Counted from the stretch's first letter, positions 1-7,703 are shown. The stretch is 20,171 nt of DNA from Thermodesulfobacteriaceae bacterium (GCA_012961845.1 DTYO01000005.1:1-20171), one strand, 5' to 3'. Notes: a model not told the origin generated them from the letters alone. Made by a program: numbers and translations.

Positions 1-182
1 AATGGGCTTATTCATAAATATACATGGGCCATAGGCATCAATTTGCTTAGCAAAATCTATGCTGTCTTCTGCTGATAGAAAAACCACAGGAGTTTTTTCA
101 ACCTGCCGATATCCATACAGCCAGTTCGCAGTACAGGTGTTCCGGCTATGATCCTGGAAGGTGGACTTTTTTTCCCCAACAA
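1..182 (-). pseudogene. Possible receiver-domain (REC) fragment, cut by window edge
   Basis: Read on the minus strand, one frame is open from a stop near position 183 to the window edge and ends in a peptide resembling the second half of a CheY-like receiver domain: TPVVFLSAEDS carries the conserved Ser/Thr region after beta-4, and CIFMNKPI carries the conserved Lys-Pro after beta-5. I see no ATG, GTG or TTG start in this frame and no acidic pocket or phospho-acceptor Asp before it, so the visible part looks like a 5'-truncated or frameshifted remnant. The rest would lie to the left of the window. It could be chance similarity over about 40 residues. Confidence 0.35.
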
Positions 183-261
183 GTTAGTGTCTGTCTCAGA
201 AATCAGAAAAACACAAAAAGGCAGCAGTTATCACCTGCCTGCTTTCCGAGGAATCCGAAAA

Positions 262-789
262 ATGCAACAGACAGACAGATGCAGCCAGTTTGTGAAAATC
301 CCCTGTTTCATAACAGGAAACCTGGTCCTGGATACAGACAGGGAAAGGATCAGGCAGAAAATGGCCAAATTCATGGTAGAGGAAAAGGGATATCGTATCG
401 GAGACCTGGTCATCGACCGGGAGATCCGGATAGAAGTAGACAGCAGAAAAATCAGATCTTTTGCTGATATAGTTGTGACAATAGACGGTCGTTCACTGAT
501 GCTGCTCAGAGGCGGACCAGGCTCCGTGGTCACTCGGGAATCCGGCACTATTGCGGCTGCACGACTTCTGGAACCAGATTACATAATCCCATGGGCGGTT
601 CAGGCCAATCTTTTCGAGGCAGCCATCCTGGATGTTAGGAAAAAAAAGGCGGTCAAGTACGGTTGGGATGCAATACCTTTAAGGGACGAGCTGGTCAGAA
701 TCACTTCAGACTGGCCTCCCCTAAGGCTGCCCGACGACCGCATACCCATTGAACGTCAGATCCTGTATTCGTATGATACCCATGGGTGA
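262..789 (+). CDS. HsdR N-terminal-like (HSDR_N_2) protein with degenerate nuclease motif
   Basis: The 175-residue product matches the pattern of the type I restriction HsdR N-terminal domain: an RIRQKMAKFMVEEKGY helix, then an IRIEVD strand, then the ADIVV strand that carries the Asp of the PD-(D/E)xK core. Where nucleases have an ExK strand (usually VECKAP), this protein has LMLLRGGPGS, so the catalytic Glu and Lys are missing and it is unlikely to cut DNA. I chose the ATG at 262 because GAGGA lies 9 bases upstream and the conserved part starts soon after; an in-frame ATG at 148 would add 38 unconserved residues. No restriction or methylase subunits are nearby. It precedes lnt by about 100 bases on the same strand and may be co-transcribed. 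Function unknown. Confidence 0.72.
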   Translation: MQQTDRCSQFVKIPCFITGNLVLDTDRERIRQKMAKFMVEEKGYRIGDLVIDREIRIEVDSRKIRSFADIVVTIDGRSLMLLRGGPGSVVTRESGTIAAARLLEPDYIIPWAVQANLFEAAILDVRKKKAVKYGWDAIPLRDELVRITSDWPPLRLPDDRIPIERQILYSYDTHG

Positions 790-895
790 AAAAACAGACT
801 TGAAACGTCAGGTGACGTCTTGATCTGCAGATAGGCTCTGTTCTCAAACCCGGATTCAGATATACCCAGGCAGCCTGAGAAACCGGATATACCGG

Positions 896-2518
896 TTGCC
901 CTTGTTTAATAAAACCGATTCACCCGAAGAAGTGTTGTATCTCCTATCTCTATTGTCGGGTCTGCTGTTGACCCTGGCCTTTCCGCCGTGGTCACTCTGG
1001 CCGTTGATCGGTATTGCCCTGGTGCCTCTCATGTATGCCTCATGCAGGAAACCGTTGAATCAGGCATTCAGGCTGGGTTTCTTGACCGGTCTGGTCTATT
1101 TTGGGACCCTACTCTGGTGGATTGCCCCGACTATCTCCCAGTACGGTGACCTTCCCATATGGGCTTCCTGGCCTGTACTTGGACTCCTCGCATGCTACCT
1201 GGCTGTATATCCCGCAGTATGGACCGCCTGTTTCGGCTGGCTCACAGGCAGGACCTGTTCAATCGGTGTACAGGTTGGTCTGGCCGGCCTGTGGACTCTG
1301 CTGGAGTGGTGCCGTGGCCATTTCCTCAGCGGTATGCCCTGGGGCATGGCAGCCTACTGCCTGGAACCGGTTCCTGCGCTTATACAGACTGCGGAATATT
1401 TCGGACCATACGGCCTGAGCTTTGTAATCATCCTGTTCAACATGGTGATTTTTCGTGCCGTCGTTCCGGATTCGAGCGGCCGGATACGCGGCAGCACCGG
1501 TTTCGGACTGCGCAGATATATGCCGCCGGTCTTGTTTTGCCTCTGTATTCTCGTCCTGTGGGCTCATGGAAAGAGACAGATGGAAAACATCGCAGGCGAA
1601 AACGGGCATCTTCCAGGACTTCGGGTAGCAGCTGTTCAGGGATCGATTCCCCAGGACGTGAAGTGGAACCCGGCCTATCAGGGCAGAACACTTGAGATTT
1701 ACAGACACCTGAGCGGAAATGCGGTAAAAAAAATGGATCAGGCCGCCAGCCCGGCCGACGGACATTCAAGTGACAGGCCTGTTCTCGTGGTCTGGCCGGA
1801 GACGGCCGCTCCCTTTTACTTTCAGAATCCGGGGCCTCTGAGAGATTCCGTCACTGCTCTTGCCACGGATTTGGGTGTTTCCCTTCTATTCGGCAGCCTG
1901 TCTTACCAGATGAACAGCCAGGGTAGCATGGACTATCTGAACAGTGCCTATCTCGTGGATCCGGCAGGCAGGGTAATCAGCCGTTACGACAAGAGACACC
2001 TGGTTCCATTCGGTGAATACATGCCATGGGGATGGATCACTGCCTGGGCCCGGGAGCTGTTACCCTCGGCAGGACAGTGCAAACCAGGTCTTGATCCAGG
2101 CCCGCTCAAGTGCGATGGCGTAAGGATAGGTGTACTGATCTGTTTTGAAAGCATATTTCCCGAACTTGCCAGGGAAGCTGTGCAGGAAGGAGCCAACATC
2201 CTGGCCGTTATCACCAATGACGCATGGTTCGGCAGAACCGGTGCCCCCTACCAGCACGAAGCCATGGCCGTTTTCAGGGCCGTGGAAACCCGCAGATGGA
2301 TAGTGAGGGCAGCCAACACCGGAATCAGTTCCATTATCACTCCATGGGGGACAAGAATTGCCTGCACTGGCCTGTTCGTACCTTCCCACATATACGGGAC
2401 AGCCTATCTACGGGAGAATACGACCTTTTTTGCCGGAAATGGAGAATACTGGTTTCTGCTGTTATGTATTTTTGTGACGATTCTGCCTTATTGGGTTATA
2501 TTGAGAAAAAAAGCCTAA
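896..2518 (+). CDS. lnt: Apolipoprotein N-acyltransferase
   Basis: Lnt adds the third acyl chain to the N-terminal cysteine of lipoproteins at the periplasmic face of the inner membrane, the last step before Lol sorting. The 540-residue protein has a hydrophobic N-terminal half (about residues 15-235) containing FPPWSLWPL and LLWW, then a nitrilase-like domain and a final C-terminal membrane helix (about 515-535). The catalytic triad is intact: Glu302 in VVWPETA, Lys366 in YDKRHLVPFGEY and Cys416 in LICFES. WFGRTGAPYQH and ETRRWIVRAANTGIS are also typical. The start is a TTG at 896; no better in-frame start is visible, so the exact N-terminus is uncertain. prfB follows 99 bases later on the same strand, and the two are probably transcribed together. 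Confidence 0.95.
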   Translation: MPLFNKTDSPEEVLYLLSLLSGLLLTLAFPPWSLWPLIGIALVPLMYASCRKPLNQAFRLGFLTGLVYFGTLLWWIAPTISQYGDLPIWASWPVLGLLACYLAVYPAVWTACFGWLTGRTCSIGVQVGLAGLWTLLEWCRGHFLSGMPWGMAAYCLEPVPALIQTAEYFGPYGLSFVIILFNMVIFRAVVPDSSGRIRGSTGFGLRRYMPPVLFCLCILVLWAHGKRQMENIAGENGHLPGLRVAAVQGSIPQDVKWNPAYQGRTLEIYRHLSGNAVKKMDQAASPADGHSSDRPVLVVWPETAAPFYFQNPGPLRDSVTALATDLGVSLLFGSLSYQMNSQGSMDYLNSAYLVDPAGRVISRYDKRHLVPFGEYMPWGWITAWARELLPSAGQCKPGLDPGPLKCDGVRIGVLICFESIFPELAREAVQEGANILAVITNDAWFGRTGAPYQHEAMAVFRAVETRRWIVRAANTGISSIITPWGTRIACTGLFVPSHIYGTAYLRENTTFFAGNGEYWFLLLCIFVTILPYWVILRKKA

Positions 2519-2617
2519 TATTTCTCCGGACGCTATCCCGAACCATGTGGAAGCTGTCCGGAGAATCCGCTGGCAGAAATCCAGAGGCTTTGATAACATC
2601 TGTTACAGGAGAAGATA

Positions 2618-3752
2618 ATGAATGCCAGAAAAGTCACCATATCCATAAACATACAGGAATTAAAAGAGCGTCAGCAGAACATAGGCAGTCGTCTGGACTA
2701 TCTTAGAGGTTATCTTTGATCGGGAGCAATTGGAAGAAAGACTGGCCGAAATAGAGAAACAGATGCTCGAGCCCAGCTTCTGGGAAGACCCTGAGTCCAA
2801 GGAGATCCTTCAGGAACGTTCCCTGCTGCTAGACCAGAAAGACCAGCTTGACAAGCTCTCTGAACAATACGAAGAGCTCTCACTGCTTCTTGAAATGGCG
2901 GAAGAGGAAGATGATGCGCACGTACTGGAAGAGGTCAGGGCAGGGTTTCAAAAACTGGAAAAGGAAATCCACAGGGCGGAACTGTCCAGACTCCTGTCGG
3001 CACCTTACGACAAGAAGAATGCCATCATAACCATCCATGCGGGAGCCGGAGGGACGGAGGCCCAGGACTGGGCAGAGATGCTGCTCAGGATGTACACCAG
3101 GTGGTGTGAAAGAAGGGGATTCAAGGTCAGGATGCTTGATCTCATGCCCGGCGACGAGGCCGGGACCAAGGGAGCAACTTTTATTGCAGAGGGGCCGTAC
3201 GCATATGGATATCTCAAATCCGAAGCCGGGGTACACCGCCTGGTCAGGATTTCTCCGTTCGATGCCTCGGGAAGAAGGCACACGTCTTTCGCCTCGGTTT
3301 TCGTTGCACCTGAAATCGACGACACCATAGAGATAGACATCAATGAGAAAGATCTGAGGGTCGACACATACAGGGCCAGCGGTGCAGGCGGACAGCACGT
3401 CAACAAGACCAGTTCCGCTATCCGGATAACCCACATCCCCACCGGAATAGTGGCCCAGTGTCAGAACGAACGGTCACAGCACAGAAACCGTGAGATCGCC
3501 ATGAAGATCCTGAAGGCCAGGCTGTTCGAGCGGGAAAAAGCCAAAAAGGATGCAGAAAAGGAACTGCTTCACGACGAGAAAAAAGATATCGCATGGGGCA
3601 GCCAGATAAGATCATATGTCCTGCACCCGTACCAGCTGGTCAAAGACCATAGAAGCAATCTTGAAATCGGCAACGTCGCCGATGTTCTGAATGGGAACCT
3701 GGACCCATTTATCGAGGCATACCTACAGGATCATGCATCTGGATCCACATAG
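2618..3752 (+). CDS. prfB: Peptide chain release factor 2, made by +1 programmed frameshift
   Basis: RF2 releases finished peptides at UGA and UAA. The short first frame begins at ATG 2618 (AGGAG just upstream) and encodes 33 residues ending RGYL, followed by an in-frame TGA at 2717-2719. Slipping +1 at CTT joins the second frame at 2718 (DREQLEERLAE...), giving about 377 residues, close to the usual length. In full-length numbering the stop-codon recognition tripeptide SPF is at 212-214 and the catalytic GGQ at 257-259 (GAGGQHVNKTSSAIRITH). Annotation from the second frame alone would start wrongly at TTG 2730. RF2 regulates its own level because poor termination at the UGA favours the shift. 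The 3' end overlaps the convergent birA by 22 bases. Confidence 0.95.
2705..2719 (+). promoter_or_regulatory. prfB programmed +1 frameshift site
   Basis: The element reads AGA GGT TAT CTT TGA T. It has a Shine-Dalgarno-like AGAGG at 2705-2709, the slippery CTT codon at 2714-2716 and the in-frame TGA at 2717-2719. The arrangement and spacing match the E. coli site (AGG GGG TAT CTT TGA C), but the internal SD is weaker and the base after TGA is T, not C. Reading in the +1 frame continues directly into the RF2 coding sequence. Confidence 0.93.
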
Positions 3753-4660
3753 CGGATCTCCCCGGAATTGACCTTCAGTTCATCTCCGTTCCCGAGCATA
3801 AGCCAGAGTCCGCCGTCATGGTCGAGATCCAGGACAACAGCTTCTATTTCTGGATTCCGGTCTGCGTCAAGGCCGTATCTCACCCTTTGCCCCGGCGTGT
3901 CGCTGACAAGTTTCCAGGCCCTGTTTACAGGGTTGGGAACCTCCATGCAATCCTGCAGCAGGGATTCAGCCTCCCACTGTTCCACAAGTCCGAAAATCCA
4001 TCCCGTCCTTGCCATAATGTGTGCTGCAAGGGATTCCAGGGGCCACGAACAGCCGGTCTCCATGCGAAGAGATGTTGCAGCTGAAAGATGGTCGGGAAAA
4101 TTTGTCACATTTACATTCACTCCCACCCCGAAAATGAGATATGTCTGGCCGGAAACAGGAGCGAAAACAGCCTCTGACAGCACCCCGGCCACCTTGCGGC
4201 CCCCGATGAGGACATCATTTATCCAGCGTACCCTGGCCGGAACGCCCCATTCCCTGAGAACCTGGCATATTGCCACCCCTATGCCAAGATTGTATAAAGA
4301 CCAGTTGTCAGGCAGCAGTCCTGGAAAAATCTCCAGGCAGAAATATATGCCACCTGGAGGCGCCCACCATATTCTGGACATCCTGCCTTTCGCCCCTGAA
4401 AGTGTCTTTGCCTGCCAGATCCAGCCCGTAGGCAGATCTCGTCCCAGTCTGTCCTGTTCGCAGATCGCCTGTTTCGCCAGGCTCATGAGCCTTGCTGTTT
4501 CATCCAGGCAGAATATTTCGCTTCCTATTACAGATGCCCTTCTTCTGACGGCATCTCCTGCTCCAGGGAGCGATTCACAGGAGCCAAGCGCGGCATCCCG
4601 CACCCTGTAGTGTGAAAGCAGTGTTTTCAGAATTTCAGCCTGTTGCAGGTTTCTTGACAC
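3731..4660 (-). CDS. birA: Biotin--[acetyl-CoA carboxylase] ligase without DNA-binding domain
   Basis: The enzyme makes biotinyl-AMP and transfers biotin to the lysine of carboxylase carrier domains. The 309 residues include the ATP/biotin loop GAKGRMSRIW (89-98), APPGGIYF (100-107), RWINDV (145-150), the active-site Lys156 in GGRKVAGVL, GVGVNVN (178-184) and a C-terminal SH3-like part ending NSGEIRYV. The loop is divergent: most enzymes have GRGRRGR, here AKGRMSR, though the Arg equivalent to E. coli Arg118 (Arg93) is kept. KWPND is changed to RWIND. The first 75 or so residues show no clear helix-turn-helix, so it is probably not a BirA-type repressor. The GTG start at 4660 has no visible ribosome site, so a later start is possible. 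It converges on and overlaps prfB, and is divergent from the MEMO gene. Confidence 0.87.
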   Translation of the reverse strand: MSRNLQQAEILKTLLSHYRVRDAALGSCESLPGAGDAVRRRASVIGSEIFCLDETARLMSLAKQAICEQDRLGRDLPTGWIWQAKTLSGAKGRMSRIWWAPPGGIYFCLEIFPGLLPDNWSLYNLGIGVAICQVLREWGVPARVRWINDVLIGGRKVAGVLSEAVFAPVSGQTYLIFGVGVNVNVTNFPDHLSAATSLRMETGCSWPLESLAAHIMARTGWIFGLVEQWEAESLLQDCMEVPNPVNRAWKLVSDTPGQRVRYGLDADRNPEIEAVVLDLDHDGGLWLMLGNGDELKVNSGEIRYVDPDA

Positions 4661-4670
4661 AGATACTAAT

Positions 4671-4731
4671 AAAAATGATAATGAAAGTGAGAAGTTTTAA
4701 TTTTTTGTCTGCCTTCCAGATTATCATTTTT
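4671..4731. repeat. Perfect 12-bp inverted repeat in the birA/MEMO divergent region
   Basis: AAAAATGATAAT (4671-4682) and its exact reverse complement ATTATCATTTTT (4720-4731) flank a 37-base spacer. The inner parts, TGATAAT and ATTATCA, look like Fur-box half-sites but are too far apart for a single standard 19-bp Fur box. The repeat lies just upstream of the birA start and about 75 bases before the MEMO gene, so it could be an operator or an mRNA hairpin. No converging gene needs a terminator here. AT-rich sequence makes chance repeats more likely. Confidence 0.4.
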
Positions 4732-4807
4732 TTTCGGATTCGGCATCAGACATGTGGCAGACGCACAAGAAACAGCATCATTTTACCCGTAAAAAAGGTT
4801 TGGGTTC

Positions 4808-5611
4808 ATGACAAGAAAACCGGCGGTTGCGAATCAGTTTTATGACGCAGACCCTACCCGGCTCCATTTTGAACTGGCCGAGTTGACAGGTTCGGTCCGC
4901 GATACGGAATCTGCCATTGCCATAATTGCGCCTCACGCAGGATATGTCTATTCCGGAGCTATAGCCGGTGCGGCATATGCCAGGGTGAAAATTCCGAAAA
5001 CAGTGATCATTCTGGGGCCGAACCATACAGGCGCCGGATCTCCGGCGGCAGTCATGGTTGCAGGCGCCTGGGAAATGCCCATGGGAACCGTCCCGATAGC
5101 CTCAGACCTGGCTTCACTTGTGCTTCAGAACAGTCGTTATCTTGAAGAAGACTCCCTGGCCCACAGGTACGAACACTCCCTGGAAGTCCAGGTACCCTTC
5201 CTGCAATACCGCCAGCCAGGTCTGGAGATAGTACCCATATGCATGAGCTCCGCTTCATACCCCGTATGCCATGAAATCGGCATTGGCCTGGCTGAGGCGG
5301 TCAGGAAATACCCCGGGCCCGTGTTATTCGTGGCCAGCACGGACATGACCCATTACGAACCCCAGGAACAGGTTGTAGCCAGAGACAGACTTGCCATAGA
5401 CCGTATACTGGCCATGGATCCCGAAGGCCTCCTGGAAACAGTGCGAAGCAACGGTATCTCCATGTGCGGAGTAGTCCCCACCACCATCACCCTCGTTGCG
5501 GCCAAGGCACTTGGAGCTCAAAAGGCCCACCTGGTCAGACATGCTACCTCCGGTGATGTGAGCGGAGATTATCTGCGGGTTGTCGGTTATGCCAGTTTCA
5601 TTATTGAATGA
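4808..5611 (+). CDS. MEMO family protein (AmmeMemoRadiSam system protein B)
   Basis: The 267-residue protein is full length for the MEMO1/AmmeMemoRadiSam B family, which is related to extradiol dioxygenases and has a metal-binding site. Expected residues are present: His43 in IIAPHAGYVYSG, His73 in LGPNHTG, and Cys220 in ISMCGVVPT, equivalent to the three metal-site residues of human MEMO1. Other family blocks are AHRYEHSLEVQVPFLQY (118-134) and ASTDMTHYEP (176-185). The usual partners, an AMMECR1-like protein and a radical SAM protein, are not in this window, and the biochemical role is not settled. The ATG at 4808 follows an AAGG 9-10 bases upstream. It is divergent from birA and followed by a tRNA, so it is probably a single-gene unit. 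Confidence 0.92.
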   Translation: MTRKPAVANQFYDADPTRLHFELAELTGSVRDTESAIAIIAPHAGYVYSGAIAGAAYARVKIPKTVIILGPNHTGAGSPAAVMVAGAWEMPMGTVPIASDLASLVLQNSRYLEEDSLAHRYEHSLEVQVPFLQYRQPGLEIVPICMSSASYPVCHEIGIGLAEAVRKYPGPVLFVASTDMTHYEPQEQVVARDRLAIDRILAMDPEGLLETVRSNGISMCGVVPTTITLVAAKALGAQKAHLVRHATSGDVSGDYLRVVGYASFIIE

Positions 5612-5709
5612 TCTGACACCATCTTTCGACCAGAAATAACCGGCTTGCAGGCCCTGTAAATGCATCCTGCAGCCTAATTCATAGCAAAAAACCTAACATA
5701 TGGATATTC

Positions 5710-5737
5710 AAGGCGTTTTAGTAGCATGCGCCTTTTT
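5710..5737 (+). terminator. Candidate Rho-independent terminator after the MEMO gene
   Basis: AAGGCG (5710-5715) pairs with CGCCTT (5729-5734) over a 13-base loop, and the second arm runs into five Ts. It lies about 100 bases after the MEMO stop codon and before the tRNA promoter. The stem is short, so this is tentative. Confidence 0.4.
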
Positions 5738-5765
5738 GAGAGCCCAATCCGGACTCAAAGCACCC

Positions 5766-5794
5766 TTGACTTTTAAATACAAGATTTTTATATA
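5766..5794 (+). promoter_or_regulatory. Sigma-70-type promoter of the tRNA gene
   Basis: TTGACT (5766-5771) and TATATA (5789-5794) are separated by exactly 17 bases in an AT-rich stretch, ending about 18 bases before the mature tRNA 5' end. This is a near-consensus promoter placed as expected for a stable RNA gene. Confidence 0.72.
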
Positions 5795-5812
5795 TTTCAG
5801 AGTCAATCCGGA

Positions 5813-5886
5813 TGGGGGATCGTCTAACGGCAGGACGGCGGACTCTGACTCCGTTAGTCTAGGTTCGAATCCTAGTCCCCCAGCCA
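5813..5886 (+). tRNA. tRNA-Gln (anticodon CUG)
   Basis: The 74-base gene folds as a cloverleaf. TGGGGGA (5813-5819) pairs with TCCCCCA (5876-5882) as acceptor stem. The anticodon arm is GCGGA, loop CTCTGAC, TCCGT, with CTG as anticodon. The T arm is CTAGG-TTCGAAT-CCTAG. G5883 is the discriminator and the 3' CCA is encoded at 5884-5886. The body resembles bacterial tRNA-Gln. It has its own promoter and terminator. A decayed mobile-element region begins less than 300 bases downstream, but I saw no second copy of the tRNA 3' end in the window that would mark an integration event. Confidence 0.93.
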
Positions 5887-5903
5887 AAATTAAGCCAAGA
5901 AAA

Positions 5904-5948
5904 TAAAGGGGTTCTCTTTCCAGCGAAGAAAACCCCTTTATTGTTTTT
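5904..5948 (+). terminator. Rho-independent terminator of the tRNA gene
   Basis: AAAGGGGTT (5905-5913) pairs perfectly with AACCCCTTT (5931-5939), with further pairing possible inside the loop (TCTT with AAGA). The second arm is followed by ATTGTTTTT. It lies 18 bases after the tRNA 3' end. Confidence 0.82.
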
Positions 5949-6075
5949 CCATTCTGCTGCCCTCTCGGCTAACCGTGCAAGTGAAAAGGGGGCAGAAGAA
6001 TTATTCAAACTAGCACTCCATCACCTTCCGATAAGCTGAAATGTCAGAACCCAGGCATCATTGAGCACATCAGAT

Positions 6076-6120
6076 ATGTCTGCGTTTATTTTACTCGTAT
6101 GCCTTGTTTCGGAACCAAAA
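6076..6120 (+). repeat. Diverged 45-base repeat, copy 1
   Basis: This segment matches 9288-9332 at 34 of 45 positions without gaps. The longest shared blocks are ATGTCTG and GCCTTGTT. Most differences are transitions. It ends 47 bases before the start of the broken transposase. It may be a remnant of the mobile element's left end or of a dispersed intergenic repeat. Confidence 0.5.
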
Positions 6121-6167
6121 ATTCTGATTGTTAGAGATGCCCACTTATAAAATGGAGATCCTGTCCC

Positions 6168-7036
6168 ATGTCCCGTATCCCCATGATTATCTCAGGTGAG
6201 CCCGCAGTCTATCGTGTCATGTCAAGAACAGCCCATGAAGGATACGTAATGGGAAACCTGGAAAAGAAGTTTCTCTTCAGGCTCAAAAAAAATGAGCCGT
6301 GTCTACTTCGTAGAGGTGCTGGGATACTGCTTAATAGGCAACCATTTTCACCTTCTGGCGAGAATGCTGTCGGAAGATTCCTTTGATGACCAGAAAGTCT
6401 CAAGCCGCTTCGGGCTCTACTGCGAACAGGATCCTGAACCCAAACTGACCGAGGAAAAGATAGAGCCCCCCAGAAAAAATGGGCAAATCTCTCGGAAAAC
6501 TCAAGGACATCAAGCTGAGATTCTCCAGATATTGCAACAAAAAATACGGCAGAAAAGGTTTTTTCTGGGTAGACAGGTTCAAAAGCGTCATAGTGGAAGA
6601 CGGAAACACCTTGGTAAACTGCCTTGCCTATGTAGATCTCAACCCTGTAAGAGCCAGCCTCTGCCGCATGTCTGAAGATTTCAGGTAGAGTTCTTTCAGG
6701 TACCACGTTCAGACAGGCAACAGGGACGTCTTTCTCTCCCTGAACCTCGGATTCATGGCCTGTAAGAGCCAGCCAGACACCAGCCGTCTGGCCAGGTACA
6801 TACGGTATATATATTAAACGGCCGGCCTTGAACAGGATCAGGGTTCTTCTGAAATCTCAAATAAGTTTCCGGCCCGCACCCGTTACTTCACAGACAACGC
6901 CATCATGGGTACCAGGGAATTCGTCTCGTCCTGTTTCAACAGATTTAGAGACCAATTCACATGCAGCAGGGAAAAGAGGCCTGTTCCAATCGCAGAGCTC
7001 ACAGGTGTCTCTTCCTTGAAAAGACTATCCGAGTAA
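6168..7036 (+). pseudogene. Broken Y1 (HUH) transposase, IS200-like/REP-associated type
   Basis: Pieces in three frames together make one transposase. The N-terminus (MSRIPMIISGEPAVYRVMSR, 6168-6287) is in frame with its start. The middle piece has the HUH motif GNHFHLL (His codons 6343 and 6349). The third has the likely catalytic Tyr at 6530-6532 (FSRYCNKKY) followed by GFFWVDRFKSVIVEDG and LAYVDLNPVRA. The last piece, in the third frame, continues past TAG (6686) and TAA (6815) through YHVQTGNRDVFLSL and RYFTDNAIMGTREFV to a TAA at 7034-7036. The first shift falls in an A8 run (6285-6292), the second near a C6/A6 tract (about 6465-6479). Two stop codons plus two shifts mean a dead gene. 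In this family the protein nicks single-stranded DNA at hairpin sites. Confidence 0.9.
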
Positions 7037-7359
7037 AGCTTTTTAGCTCCTTTTCGTAATAAACAGAATTCTTGCGGAATAACCCTGGATCACCTGGGTC
7101 TTTCGCATTCTTTTGGTTGGATGAACCAGAAATACAGACCGTTCAGCTCCGTCTTCAATTGTGCAATAGGGCAGGCATACGGATACAGGCCTCACAGGCA
7201 CAGAAACAAAATGCCGTATGGGACCTGGGCAGAGAGATCTCCGGGTTATCTGCACAATTTGCCTGTCACTTTAATTCTTCTTGCCTTTTGAGTCCAAAAA
7301 ACGATACAATTTAGAAAAACACCCCGAGATATGAAATATTCTAAAGGAGTCCGTTAAAC
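7037..7359. other. Non-coding gap between transposase remnant and rubredoxin-like gene
   Basis: Short open frames occur on both strands but none has a recognisable domain or a good ribosome site. Apart from the candidate promoter near 7281-7310 and a clear AAAGGAGT ribosome site before 7360, I see nothing here. The right end of the old mobile element may lie within it, but no hairpin end or target duplication is clear. Confidence 0.5.
7281..7310 (+). promoter_or_regulatory. Candidate sigma-70 promoter of the rubredoxin-like gene
   Basis: TTGCCT (7281-7286) and TACAAT (7305-7310) are 18 bases apart and lie about 50 bases before the start codon at 7360, with AAAGGAGT in between as ribosome site. 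The match to consensus is moderate. Confidence 0.45.
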
Positions 7360-7605
7360 ATGCCAAGTGAAGACAAGAGCACGTGTGCCGTATGCGGTTT
7401 TACATCAGAGGGAAAATTTACCGGTGACATCTGCCCAAAGTGCAACATGACCTACTGGAAATGCGCCGAATGCGGCTTTACGTTTACAGCAGGAAGCCCA
7501 CCTGACGCATGCCCCGAATGCGGCGAAAAATGTGACTTTCTGAACATTACATGCTACACACCTGAATGCGGCGGTCCCGGCAATATTGATCCGCGCCTCG
7601 GATAG
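7360..7605 (+). CDS. Small rubredoxin-like double zinc/iron-ribbon protein
   Basis: This 81-residue protein has eleven cysteines. Two consecutive four-cysteine sites are evident: Cys9/Cys12 with Cys25/Cys28 (CAVCG...CPKC) and Cys35/Cys38 with Cys51/Cys54 (CAECG...CPECG). A further CDFLNITCYTPECGG tail carries Cys58, Cys65 and Cys70. The second site resembles the rubredoxin-like domain seen at the end of rubrerythrins, which binds one iron and transfers electrons; the first may bind iron or zinc. It is probably a soluble cytoplasmic redox or metal protein of an anaerobe. It has a strong ribosome site (AAAGGAGT) and its own likely promoter, and it is intact although both neighbours are broken genes. 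The redox partner is unknown. Confidence 0.85.
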   Translation: MPSEDKSTCAVCGFTSEGKFTGDICPKCNMTYWKCAECGFTFTAGSPPDACPECGEKCDFLNITCYTPECGGPGNIDPRLG

Positions 7606-7703
7606 ACGTTTACACCAGGGCATGTGCCGTACCACAGTAAAGATGAATAATCAGGCATTTACGAGCTTCCATCCTGATGAAAGACCTATCCGGCGGCATC
7701 TTG

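Noticed and set aside
2523..2563. CTCCGGA/TCCGGAG inverted repeat between lnt and prfB as a terminator
   Set aside because: The arms are 7 bases with a loop of about 27 bases and no T-run follows; it is more likely chance.
3768..4610. 280-codon plus-strand open frame opposite birA
   Set aside because: Its translation is Ser/Pro/Arg-rich with no domain, while the minus strand encodes clear biotin ligase motifs; it is a shadow frame.
5813..5886. Duplicate tRNA 3' end as an integration mark
   Set aside because: I scanned for TTCGAATCC-like sequence elsewhere in the window and found no convincing second copy.
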